NCBI RefSeq assembly: GCF_018260555.1
Contig: NZ_JAGLBB010000043.1
Span: forward strand, 1 to 30,326
Length of the DNA: 30,326 nucleotides
Source: Deinococcus sp.
GTDB taxonomy: Bacteria > Deinococcota > Deinococci > Deinococcales > Deinococcaceae
Reading direction: 5' to 3'
Position 1 is the first letter of the stretch; each line of letters starts with the position of its first letter. The position numbers and the translations under genes are program-made. Below are positions 19,247 through 27,176 of the stretch, one piece after another. The notes beneath the pieces were generated by a model. The model searched no databases, had not been told where the DNA came from, and saw nothing but the letters and a program-made list of their open reading frames with translations.

Positions 19247-20395
19247 TCAGCGGTCGTTGCCCACCGCGCTTTGAAGCGGTCGCCCCGCCGTGTCCACGAC
19301 CCGGACCTGAGTGAAGCTGCCGGGAACCTGCACGATGGCCCAGGGGCTGGTCAGGGCCTGCGTGGTGAACGAATTAGCAGCCGGGGCCTTGATCTGGACG
19401 GTCAGGGTCAGGACGCCGCTGTTGACGCTGGCCCCCGTGACCTTCAGGCTGTAGCCGCCGGTGGAACGCTGGCCCATGAACACGCCGACCAGGGTGGAGC
19501 CGTTCAGGGTGGGTGGATTGGGCGCGCCGGTCTGACGGGCGTACGCGGCGGCGTACAGGGCGCGGGCCTCCGTGCTGGTGCGGGCCACGAGGGTGACGGG
19601 AGCAGTTTCACCGGACTGCGTGCCGCTGGCAAGTTCAGTGAAGGTCACGGCGTCTCCTGGCTGGGTGGCGCTGGGCGCCGCCGGGAGGGTCGGGGCCATG
19701 GGCGGGGTGAGTGGTGGGGTGGGGCGGCCCGGCGTGGGCGCAGGCGCGGCGCTCTGGGTAGGCACGTTCGGGAGGACGTACAGGGCCGTGCGGCGGTACT
19801 CGCTGGGGGCGGGTTCCACTGCCAGGGGCGCGTCGGGAATGGCGGCGTTGTCGAGCACGCCAACCGCCAGGGCTCCCTGGCCCAGCAGGGCGCGGCCCAG
19901 CGCCGTCCCCTCTTCACTGGTCAGCTGCCCGCCGCTGCCGATACCTTCACTGCGGGTGCCACCTACGACGCCGCTGGTGCCGTTCAGTTTGGTCCAGGTC
20001 TGCCCATCCGTGAAGTACACGGCGCTCAGGGCCGCGCCGGGCAGCGGCGTGACCTCGAAGGTTCCGTCGGTGCGGCGCGTCACACTGAGTTTCTGCGCGG
20101 TGACGCTGGTGGCCGAGCGGTAGGTGGCCTTGCCGTTCACGCTGAGGGTGCCGGGCAAGCCCAGCTCGTCGCTGATCTGGGGGCGCAGCTCTGCCGCGTT
20201 CGCGCCGAGTTTCACGCTGCTCTGGCCACTGCCCTGACCCAGCGTGCCGTACACCCACACGATGCGTTCCTGGGTGCCGCCGTACAGCAGGGCCTCATGA
20301 ACGCGTAGTTGACCGGGAGCGGACGGGGCGCAGGCGCTGAGCAGGCTCACGCCGAGCAGCGCGGCGCCCAGCAGGGGCAGGTTGGATCGGGTCAT
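19247..20395 (-). CDS. Lipoprotein with PrcB_C-type C-terminal domain
   Basis: The 382-residue protein starts with a lipoprotein signal, LLGVSLLSAC, with the lipidated Cys at residue 22. A middle domain of beta character follows, then a proline-rich linker (PAPTPGRPTPPLTPPMAP). The last 110 residues contain GVFMGQRSTGGYSLKVTGAS, TVQIKAP and SPWAIVQVP, the layout of the PrcB C-terminal domain found in protease-complex proteins and many Deinococcus lipoproteins. Its biochemical role is unknown. The ATG at 20395 follows TAAGCT by seven bases; an in-frame ATG at 20413 would overlap that box. Confidence 0.8.
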   Translation of the reverse strand: MTRSNLPLLGAALLGVSLLSACAPSAPGQLRVHEALLYGGTQERIVWVYGTLGQGSGQSSVKLGANAAELRPQISDELGLPGTLSVNGKATYRSATSVTAQKLSVTRRTDGTFEVTPLPGAALSAVYFTDGQTWTKLNGTSGVVGGTRSEGIGSGGQLTSEEGTALGRALLGQGALAVGVLDNAAIPDAPLAVEPAPSEYRRTALYVLPNVPTQSAAPAPTPGRPTPPLTPPMAPTLPAAPSATQPGDAVTFTELASGTQSGETAPVTLVARTSTEARALYAAAYARQTGAPNPPTLNGSTLVGVFMGQRSTGGYSLKVTGASVNSGVLTLTVQIKAPAANSFTTQALTSPWAIVQVPGSFTQVRVVDTAGRPLQSAVGNDR

Positions 20396-20402
20396 GTCTA
20401 GC

Positions 20403-20408
20403 AGCTTA
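20403..20408 (-). promoter_or_regulatory. -10 box TAAGCT of a leaderless lipoprotein promoter
   Basis: Minus-strand TAAGCT, seven bases (GCTAGAC), then the ATG at 20395. Confidence 0.6.
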
Positions 20409-20548
20409 GGCATCCGGCCTGACGCTCAACTGAAGGTCACCTTTAGCAAAGGCACACCTAGCGGCGTGTGGTGCGGCCCCCGGATGGCCCCTTCCACTCC
20501 CGGCACCCGGTTTTAGAGCTGTTTGCTCAGCTGACAGGGCGCCGTTCC

Positions 20549-22237
20549 TCAGGTCGCCGGGCCGGAATCCGTGGTCCCCAGCAGTTCGCGGGCGTGTCGC
20601 AGGGCGGCGTCGCTGGTATTGCCGCTGAGCATGCGGGCAATCTCGTGCAGGCGCTCCTGCGGGGGCAGCAGCCGCACGCGGCTGACGGTGCGGCCGTCCT
20701 CCACGCTTTTTTCCACCTTGAAGTGATGGTCGGCCTGCGCGGCGATCTGCGCGAGGTGCGTGACCACGAACACCTGCCGCGTCTGCGCGAGGTTGCGCAG
20801 TTGCGCCGCGACCGCCAGGGCCGCGCCCCCGCCGATGCCCGCATCGACCTCGTCGAACACCACGGCGGGCGTGTCGGCTCCCAGCACGGTGCTGATGGCC
20901 AGCATCACACGCGAGAGCTCCCCGCCGGAGGCCACGTCGGCCAGCGGGGCGAGGTCCTCGCCAGGGTTCGCGGTGAACTGGAGTGTCACGTCGCTCAGGC
21001 CGTGCGCGCCGGGTTCGGCCAGGGGGGTCAGCTGGAATTCCAGGCGGGCGTGCGGCATGCCGAGTTGCCGGATCACGCTGACCAGCTCGGCGGCCAGCGG
21101 CGCGGCGCGGAGGGTCCGGGCGGCGTCCAGGTCGGCGGCGGCGCGGCGCACGCCGCTCAGCAGGTCGGCCACGTCGGCGTCCAGGGTCCCGGCGTCCTGC
21201 TCGTCGCGGGTCAGGGCCGCGAGTTCCTGCTCGACCTGCGCGTGGAAGGTCAGCACGTCCTCCAGGGTCGGGCCGTACTTGGCACGCAGTTTGCCCAGCG
21301 CCCCCAGGCGGGCCTCGACCCGCGCGAGTTCCTCGGGGTCCGGGGCCTGATCATCCGCCACGGCGCGCAGTTCTCCCGTAACGGCCTGCACGCTGTCAAG
21401 CGCCTCGCGCAGTTCGCGTTGCAGTTGCGCGGTCGTCTCGTCGTAGCGGGCGCTGACGTTCAGGGACCGCACGGCTTCGGCCAGGAAGCCCAGGGCGTTC
21501 TCGTCGCCGTCACTGAGGAGCGTGATAGCCCCGGCGGCTCCCTGCGCCACACTTTCCAGGTTCGCCAGTCGGTTCAGGTCGGCCTGGAGGGGCTCCTCCT
21601 CGCCGGGCATGGGGTTGACCTCGGCGATCTCGGCAGCCTGGAATTGCAGCAGGTCGAGCTGCCGTGCGCGCTCGCGTTCACTGGCGCGCAGGGCCTCCAG
21701 GCGGGCGCGGGCCTCCGTCCAGGCCCGGTACGCGGCCGTGTACGCGCCCAGTTCCCCCGGCAACTGACGGTCGAGCAGCGCGCGTTGGTTGGCCGGGCCG
21801 AGCAGACTGACGGCGCTGTGCTGCCAGTGGATGGTCAGGCGGCGCTGCGCCCAGTCCTGCAACTCGCGCAGCGTGACGACCTCGCCGTCCAGCCGGGCGG
21901 TACTGCGGCCCTGGCTGGTCACGCGGCGACTGGCCACGTCATCGTTCCAGAAGCCGGCCACGAGCAGATCGTCCTCGCCCGTCCGGATCAGGTCCGTGTT
22001 GCTGCGCGATCCCAGCAGCAGACCCAGGGCGTCCACGATGATGCTCTTCCCCGCGCCAGTCTCCCCGGTAAAGACGCTGAGGCCAGCGCCGAAGTGCAGG
22101 TCCAGCGCCTGGATGGTGGCGAGGTTGCGCACCTCCAGCCGGGTCAGGGGCGGCCCGGCGTCCGCTGCCAGCGCCGGGGCGACCGGGCGCGGCGCGGTCT
22201 GGGTGGTCTCGTCGCGTGGTCGGGCCTTACGGGTCAC
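20549..22237 (-). CDS. recN: DNA repair protein RecN
   Basis: RecN is an SMC-like ATPase that acts on double-strand breaks before RecA, a central activity in Deinococcus. The 562-residue protein has RLEVRNLATIQALDLHF at the N-terminal head, Walker A GETGAGKS at residues 58-65, two long helical coiled-coil arms in the middle, and the C-terminal head with the ABC signature SGGELSRVMLA, Walker B AVVFDEVDAGIGG and VTHLAQIAAQADHHF. I chose the GTG at 22237 (MTRKARPRD) because TAGACT lies seven bases upstream. About 30 residues of a polar N-terminal tail precede the head domain. No radiation-response palindrome is visible upstream. Confidence 0.95.
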   Translation of the reverse strand: MTRKARPRDETTQTAPRPVAPALAADAGPPLTRLEVRNLATIQALDLHFGAGLSVFTGETGAGKSIIVDALGLLLGSRSNTDLIRTGEDDLLVAGFWNDDVASRRVTSQGRSTARLDGEVVTLRELQDWAQRRLTIHWQHSAVSLLGPANQRALLDRQLPGELGAYTAAYRAWTEARARLEALRASERERARQLDLLQFQAAEIAEVNPMPGEEEPLQADLNRLANLESVAQGAAGAITLLSDGDENALGFLAEAVRSLNVSARYDETTAQLQRELREALDSVQAVTGELRAVADDQAPDPEELARVEARLGALGKLRAKYGPTLEDVLTFHAQVEQELAALTRDEQDAGTLDADVADLLSGVRRAAADLDAARTLRAAPLAAELVSVIRQLGMPHARLEFQLTPLAEPGAHGLSDVTLQFTANPGEDLAPLADVASGGELSRVMLAISTVLGADTPAVVFDEVDAGIGGGAALAVAAQLRNLAQTRQVFVVTHLAQIAAQADHHFKVEKSVEDGRTVSRVRLLPPQERLHEIARMLSGNTSDAALRHARELLGTTDSGPAT

Positions 22238-22244
22238 GCCCGCC

Positions 22245-22250
22245 AGTCTA
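22245..22250 (-). promoter_or_regulatory. -10 box TAGACT of a leaderless recN promoter
   Basis: Minus-strand TAGACT, seven bases (GGCGGGC), then the GTG at 22237. The same hexamer and spacing occur at the 6391 gene. Confidence 0.65.
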
Positions 22251-22322
22251 CCGTCTGTCCTGCCGGGCAAGCGCGGTCAGCGGCAGGTTTCAAAACCGGC
22301 CGGATTCGGGGCGGCCAGGGGG

Positions 22323-22420
22323 GATACGGACTGCGCTCCACTGCGCCACACCCGTATGGAGTTCATACTCGCATCCGCCTGGACTGATTTGGACCTGCAA
22401 CGGATCAACCGCAGTGCGTC
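22323..22420. repeat. Dispersed repeat copy F (diverged, 98 bp)
   Basis: The left end GATACGGACTGCGCTCCA and the blocks TACTCGCATCCGC and GGACTGATTTGG match the family; the right end reads CGCAGTGCGTC. It is more diverged than copies A, C and E. The hairpin stem TGATTTG/CGGATCA pairs through two T-G positions. Unlike copies B-E it does not touch a stop codon. Confidence 0.75.
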
Positions 22421-22602
22421 CAGGAAACGGCCGGGTGCTACCTGTCGGGCAGGGCTGAACATGAAATCCTCATTACATTACCCCCACGTTCGCCAGCGGG
22501 TGTCGCGCGAGAATGTAGCTAACCGGTTCACTCCGGGCAGGTCGCGGGCCCATGGCGGGCCGGGCCGCCCACTTAAGCGGGTGAATCTCAAAGGAGCAAG
22601 AC

Positions 22603-23751
22603 ATGAGGAATGAAATGAACGGCGGCGTCAGCAAACGCAGCCTGCTGCTGCTGGGTGGCCTCGCGGCCCTGGCGCTGAACAAGGACACCCGCCGCGCCCT
22701 GGTGCAGGGCAGCCGGAGTGCCTGGACCGACGCCCAGGCCACCCTGGAAGACACCGTGAAACCCACCCTGGCGCAGAGTCTGGCGCAGGCGCACGAGCGC
22801 TCCCAGGAACTGGCCCAGGAGGCCGCCCGCCGGGGGCACAGCGCCGCGCAACTGCTCCGTGAGGAAGGCGTTCCCCGCGCCTCCGGGCTGCTGAGCAACG
22901 TGCTGGACGAGGTCGTCACGGTGGCCGGTGGACTGGCCGGTACGGCGGGCGAACTGGCCGGAACCGCCCAGGAGCGCGCAGAGGCGCTGGCGGGCGGCCT
23001 TGTGGGCGGCGTGGCCGACACCACGCAGACCGTGACCAGACAGGGGCGCAAGCAGGCAGAACGTCTCTTGAGTGCCGCGCAGCACACCGCCGGGGAGACC
23101 CTGGCGGGCGCGCGTGGGGCTCGCAAAGAACTGCTTTCTACCGTCCAGGACCGCGTGAGCAGTGCCGTGCATGAGGCTGCGCAGGGCGCGCAGACCCACC
23201 AGCGCCGCATGGAGCGCCTGCTGAAACAGGCGCGCCGCGACGCGGAACGTGAACTGGTTGCTGGCCGCAAAACCCTGAGCCCCGCCAAGCTTCAGAAGGC
23301 TGTTGACCGGAAGGTAGCTCCACTTCAAAAGGAACTGGCCCGCGAACTGAAAGTCCTGGAGAGGCAGACGAGTCGGGCGCGCCGCGATGACCGCAGCGGC
23401 GGATCCGCCGGTGGCCTGAGCGCCCTGGTCCTGATCGGGACCGGCGTGGTGGTTCTGGCCCGCGTGCCAGCGGCCCGCCAGGGCATTCTGAAGGCGGTGG
23501 AAGGCGTGAGCCCCGAAGCCGCCCAGTCCCTGCGTATGGCAGGACGAAACGCCCGGAACCTGATCGGCACGGCCTGGCTGGAGCGGATCGAGGAGAACAA
23601 GGTGACCCCGGCGCCCGGTGCGGCGCAGTCCACGCAGGCCGCCACGACCGGCAGCACCGCGGCTGGAGCGGTTGCCCCCGACGCTCCCGCAGCGGCGCGC
23701 ACGGCGGCGGAATCCGAAAAGCCTGCGGGCGAAACGAAACCCACCAACTAA
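22603..23751 (+). CDS. Long helical, probably membrane-anchored protein of unknown function
   Basis: The 382-residue protein begins with a short hydrophobic stretch (RSLLLLGGLAALAL, residues 12-25). About 250 residues of Ala/Glu/Gln/Arg-rich helix follow, with 11-residue-like periodicity and the repeated unit GGLAGTAGELAGTAQERAEAL. A second hydrophobic segment (GLSALVLIGTGVVVLA, about residues 267-282) and a low-complexity Ala/Thr/Pro tail complete it. The amphipathic helical body recalls apolipoprotein-like or LEA-like proteins, but I see no defining motif. The ATG at 22603 follows AAAGGAG. A strong terminator stands after the stop, so it is a single-gene unit. Confidence 0.8.
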   Translation: MRNEMNGGVSKRSLLLLGGLAALALNKDTRRALVQGSRSAWTDAQATLEDTVKPTLAQSLAQAHERSQELAQEAARRGHSAAQLLREEGVPRASGLLSNVLDEVVTVAGGLAGTAGELAGTAQERAEALAGGLVGGVADTTQTVTRQGRKQAERLLSAAQHTAGETLAGARGARKELLSTVQDRVSSAVHEAAQGAQTHQRRMERLLKQARRDAERELVAGRKTLSPAKLQKAVDRKVAPLQKELARELKVLERQTSRARRDDRSGGSAGGLSALVLIGTGVVVLARVPAARQGILKAVEGVSPEAAQSLRMAGRNARNLIGTAWLERIEENKVTPAPGAAQSTQAATTGSTAAGAVAPDAPAAARTAAESEKPAGETKPTN

Positions 23752-23770
23752 ACTAAGCCAACGGCTAAGC

Positions 23771-23810
23771 GCTACCCTCTGGCCCACACGGCCGGAGGGT
23801 AGCTGTCTTT
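23771..23810 (+). terminator. Strong hairpin terminator after the helical protein gene
   Basis: GCTACCCTC and GGCC (23771-23784) pair with GGCC and GAGGGTAGC (23790-23803), with one T-G position in the stem and loop CACAC. TGTCTTT follows. Confidence 0.8.
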
Positions 23811-23952
23811 ACTCCGGCTCGCCTCTGCTGGCACGACCCTGTTCTTTCATGCCCCTTCCATGAGAGTACGTACGCCGTATGCGACCTGTGTTGTGTCCGG
23901 CCTCCCTGGACATGAGTGTTTGTTGTTCCCCCAAGCGTGACACCCGAAAGGT

Positions 23953-23982
23953 TTGACTGGAACCGCTTCCCAGGGGGATATT
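23953..23982 (+). promoter_or_regulatory. Candidate pckA promoter with LacI-type operator core
   Basis: TTGACT (23953-23958) and GATATT (23977-23982) are 18 bp apart. Between them lies GGAACCGCTTCC (23959-23970), whose core AACCGCTT fits AANCGNTT, the central pattern of many LacI/GalR-family operators. A repressor bound there would block RNA polymerase directly. The leader would be about 140 nt. Confidence 0.5.
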
Positions 23983-24129
23983 CCAGCGTAGGACAACACA
24001 CCAACTCCGCCCTGAGTGCAGGGGGCTTGCAGAACCAGTCGCGTCCTCGCAGCGCCGGGCCTCCCCCGGACCGTTCTGCCCCTTCCCCATTCACCCCCAA
24101 TCCGGCTGCACCGCCAGAGGAGGACCGCC

Positions 24130-25728
24130 ATGAGTCTGACCACCAGCGCACCCCTTGCCGACCTCGGCATCACCACCGCCACCATTCACCTGAACCCTAG
24201 CGTCGATGACCTGTACGCGCACGCCAAGCGCCTGGGCGAGGGCGTACAGGCCGCCAGCGGCCCCCTGACCGTGCGCACCAACAAGACCGGCCGCAGCCCG
24301 AAAGACCGCTTTATCGTCGAGGACGACCTGACCCGCGATACGGTGTGGTGGGGCGGGTTCAACACGCCCATCAGCGGCGCAGTCTTCGACCGACTGCTGG
24401 ACAAGATGACCCGCTACGCCGAAGGAAAGGAACTGTTCGTGCAGCAGGTGTACGCCGGCACGGACCCCCGCTACCGCATCGGGTGCCGCATGGCGACCGA
24501 GATGGCGTACCACTCGCTGTTCATTCACAACATGTTCGTGCAGCCCACCCCGGCCGAACTGGCGGACTTCCACGAAGACTGGACCGTGCTGAACATCCCG
24601 TCCTTCCGCGCCGATCCTGCGCTGGATGGCGTGCGCAGCGAGACGTTCATCATCATGAACTTCACGCGGCGCATGATCATCGCAGGCGGCACGCAGTACG
24701 CCGGTGAGAACAAGAAAGGAATCTTCGGCGTGCTGAACTTCCTGCTGCCCGATCAGGGCGTCATGCCGATGCACTGCTCCGCAAACGTGGGCGACGACGG
24801 CGACGTGGCGCTGTTCTTCGGGCTGAGCGGCACGGGCAAAACCACCCTGAGCGCCGACCCGAGCCGCCACCTGATCGGTGACGACGAGCACGGCTGGTCC
24901 GACACGGGCATCTTCAACTTCGAGGGCGGCTGTTACGCCAAGGTCATCAATCTGAACGCCGAGGCCGAGCCGGACATCTACCGCACCACCCGCACCTACG
25001 GCACCGTGCTGGAGAACGTGGTCCTGGACGCTGGCGGTAACCCCGACCTGACCGACGGTAGTCTGACCGAGAACACCCGCAGCGCCTACCCCATCAGTCA
25101 GATTCCGAACGTGCAACCCGGCAGTCGGGGCGGCCACCCCCGCAACGTGATGTTCCTGACCGCCGACGCCTTCGGGGTGCTGCCGCCCATCAGCCGCCTG
25201 AGCCCTGAGCAGACCATGTACCAGTTCATCAGCGGTTTCACGGCCAAGATCCCCGGCACCGAGGACGGCGTGACGGAACCCAGCCCGACCTTCAGCACCT
25301 GCTTCGGCGCGCCGTTCATGCCCCGGCACCCCGGCGAGTACGCACGGCTGCTGGCCCGCAAGGTGCAGGACAGCGGCGCGCGCGTGTGGCTGGTGAACAC
25401 CGGCTGGAGCGGCGGCATGTACGGCACGGGCAGCCGCATGAGCATCGCGCACACCCGCCGCCTGATCAGCGCCGCCCTGAGCGGCAAACTGGACGGCGCG
25501 ACCTTCGAGCGCGAACCGCACTTCGGGCTGGAAATTCCAACCGACGTGCAGGGCGTTCCGGCGGGCGTCCTGAACCCCCGCGACGCCTGGGCCGACCCGC
25601 AGGCCTACGACGAAACTGCACGTAAACTCGCCCGGATGTTCCGCGAGAACTTCCGCCGCTTCGAGGACGGCGTGGACCCGGCCGTGACCGCCAGCATGCC
25701 CGACCCCGACGTTGCCCCGCAGGCCTGA
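24130..25728 (+). CDS. pckA: Phosphoenolpyruvate carboxykinase (ATP)
   Basis: PckA converts oxaloacetate and ATP to phosphoenolpyruvate, CO2 and ADP, the entry step of gluconeogenesis from TCA intermediates. At 532 residues it is of standard size. RTNKTGRSPKDRFIVED is the substrate-binding start, FFGLSGTGKTT (P-loop 231-239) binds ATP, LIGDDEHGW holds the metal-binding Asp residues, and ENTRSAYPI and GWSGGMYGTGSRM follow. The ATG at 24130 is preceded by GAGGAGG. It has its own promoter and a terminator at 25744, so it is monocistronic. Control by a LacI-type repressor is suggested by the operator core upstream. Confidence 0.96.
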   Translation: MSLTTSAPLADLGITTATIHLNPSVDDLYAHAKRLGEGVQAASGPLTVRTNKTGRSPKDRFIVEDDLTRDTVWWGGFNTPISGAVFDRLLDKMTRYAEGKELFVQQVYAGTDPRYRIGCRMATEMAYHSLFIHNMFVQPTPAELADFHEDWTVLNIPSFRADPALDGVRSETFIIMNFTRRMIIAGGTQYAGENKKGIFGVLNFLLPDQGVMPMHCSANVGDDGDVALFFGLSGTGKTTLSADPSRHLIGDDEHGWSDTGIFNFEGGCYAKVINLNAEAEPDIYRTTRTYGTVLENVVLDAGGNPDLTDGSLTENTRSAYPISQIPNVQPGSRGGHPRNVMFLTADAFGVLPPISRLSPEQTMYQFISGFTAKIPGTEDGVTEPSPTFSTCFGAPFMPRHPGEYARLLARKVQDSGARVWLVNTGWSGGMYGTGSRMSIAHTRRLISAALSGKLDGATFEREPHFGLEIPTDVQGVPAGVLNPRDAWADPQAYDETARKLARMFRENFRRFEDGVDPAVTASMPDPDVAPQA

Positions 25729-25743
25729 ACCCGCACCCTCAAG

Positions 25744-25775
25744 AAGGCCCCCAGCCGATCAAGCTGGGGGCCTTT
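25744..25775. terminator. Bidirectional terminator between pckA and malG
   Basis: AAGGCCCCCAGC (25744-25755) pairs perfectly with GCTGGGGGCCTT (25763-25774) around a 7-nt loop, followed by TT. The A/T ends allow it to serve both convergent genes. Confidence 0.8.
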
Positions 25776-25796
25776 ACCCGTGGAGGATGAAGGTGA

Positions 25797-27176
25797 TTAC
25801 TCTTTGACGCCGCCGGACACGGTGCCGCCCACGAAGTAATTCTGGAAGCCGTAGAACAGCGCGATGATCGGCAGGGCGCCCAGGGTGCTGGCAGCAGCGA
25901 ACACGCCCCACTTGGTGCTGAACTGCCCGGTCGTGAACGAGCGAAGCATCACCCCGACCGTCCACTGCTCCACGCCGGTCAGCAGGACGTTTGCGAGGAT
26001 AAACTCGGCGTACGTGCCGATGAACTGGTTCAGGAAGATGAACACCATGATCCCGCCCGATAGTGGCAGCACGACCTTCACGAAGGTCTGCCAGCGGGTT
26101 GCGCCGTCCACCATGGCCGCCTCTTCCAGCGATTCGGGTAGGCTCTCCACGTATCCCTTGAAGATCCACGTGTTAAAGGCAATGGCGCCGCCCGAGTACG
26201 CCAGGATCAGGCCCGTGAAGGTGTTGCCCAGGCCCAGGTCGGTCAGGAGTTTGTACACGGCGACCAGTGCCAGGAATACCGGGAACATCTGAATGAAGAT
26301 GAAGAACAGCAGCATCTGGAAACGGCCGGGGAAGCGCAGCCGTGCCATGGCGTAGCCGGCAGTGGTGGATAGCAAGATGGCCAGGATGCCGGTCACGCCG
26401 GACACGAACAGGGTGTTGCGGACCGACAGCAGGAACTTGCTCTCGTTACTGAAGCCCGTGAACTGCGCGGGCGTCATGAACAGCACCAGCGCGGCCACTG
26501 CGGCGATCACGACGCGCAGCGCCCAGGTGCGGGTGCGTTGCAGGCCTACGCTGTCGCGCCCGAAACGGCCGACCAGCATCAACAGCAGCAGCGTGGCGAG
26601 GGACGCGCCGCCCACGCCGGCCAGCAGGAGCTGCCAACCGGGGATGGTGACACCCTCGAACAGCTTGGCGAAGTTCTCGTTGCTCAACACGTCTAGGCGG
26701 GGAATCAGGCCGCTGCGGTAAAGGATGTTGGGGTTCTCGAAGTCCGGGAAGGCGAACAGGCTGTTGCGCGGGTCGAAGGCGGCGATCAGCACGTACAGGA
26801 GCGGGTACACGGCGACGAGGACGACCAGAATCAGGAACAGGTGCGTAAGCTGGTCGCCCAGGACGACGGCGTAACTGACGCGGCGGCCTGTGCGGACCAT
26901 GCCGATCCGCTGGCCCAGCAGGCTGGTCAGGGCCAGCACGCCGCTGGCGGCCAGCAGGAACAGCAGGAATCGGACCCAGCCGCGCTCAACGAAATAGATT
27001 GAGAAGCTCTTCTGGCGGCCTTTCATGTTCTCAACCAGAGCATTCCCCAGCACGAGCAGGCCAATGATCAGGGCGGCCGTGACCAGCCACGGCAACGCAC
27101 GGCGCAGCAGGCTGGGTTCCCGGTGCACGTACCCGCCGGGCGGCAGCTCGCCGGGCGTCTTGGGAGTGGCGGTCAC
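25797..27176 (-). CDS. malG: Maltose/maltodextrin ABC transporter permease MalG, long form
   Basis: One of the two membrane subunits of the maltose-type importer. At 459 residues it is much longer than the roughly 290 of the E. coli protein; the extra length is an N-terminal half with about four additional hydrophobic segments (residues 25-45, 65-85, 110-130, 180-200, then a further pair). The conserved permease core starts near residue 250. The EAA loop that docks with the ATPase is EEAAMVDGATRWQTFVKVVLP. The start is the GTG at 27176, overlapping the malF stop (GTGA) with GGAGG upstream. No malK is nearby, so the ATPase must come from elsewhere, as is common for shared MsmX/MalK-type ATPases. 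Confidence 0.92.
   Translation of the reverse strand: MTATPKTPGELPPGGYVHREPSLLRRALPWLVTAALIIGLLVLGNALVENMKGRQKSFSIYFVERGWVRFLLFLLAASGVLALTSLLGQRIGMVRTGRRVSYAVVLGDQLTHLFLILVVLVAVYPLLYVLIAAFDPRNSLFAFPDFENPNILYRSGLIPRLDVLSNENFAKLFEGVTIPGWQLLLAGVGGASLATLLLLMLVGRFGRDSVGLQRTRTWALRVVIAAVAALVLFMTPAQFTGFSNESKFLLSVRNTLFVSGVTGILAILLSTTAGYAMARLRFPGRFQMLLFFIFIQMFPVFLALVAVYKLLTDLGLGNTFTGLILAYSGGAIAFNTWIFKGYVESLPESLEEAAMVDGATRWQTFVKVVLPLSGGIMVFIFLNQFIGTYAEFILANVLLTGVEQWTVGVMLRSFTTGQFSTKWGVFAAASTLGALPIIALFYGFQNYFVGGTVSGGVKE

Larger units (their letters stand above)
22238..22602. other. Intergenic region between recN and the helical protein gene
   Basis: These 365 bp lie between two divergent genes. They carry the leaderless recN promoter on the left and repeat copy F in the middle. 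The right third is AT-richer (around 22460-22530) and probably contains the promoter of the 22603 gene, but I could not fix its boxes. No gene is visible. Confidence 0.5.
23752..24129. other. Intergenic region upstream of pckA
   Basis: These 378 bp start with the terminator of the helical protein gene and end with the pckA leader. The middle holds an AT-richer stretch (23860-23960) with GTACGTAC, an inverted pair TGTCC/GGACA around 23895-23913, and the candidate promoter with operator at 23953-23982. No gene is visible. Confidence 0.5.
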
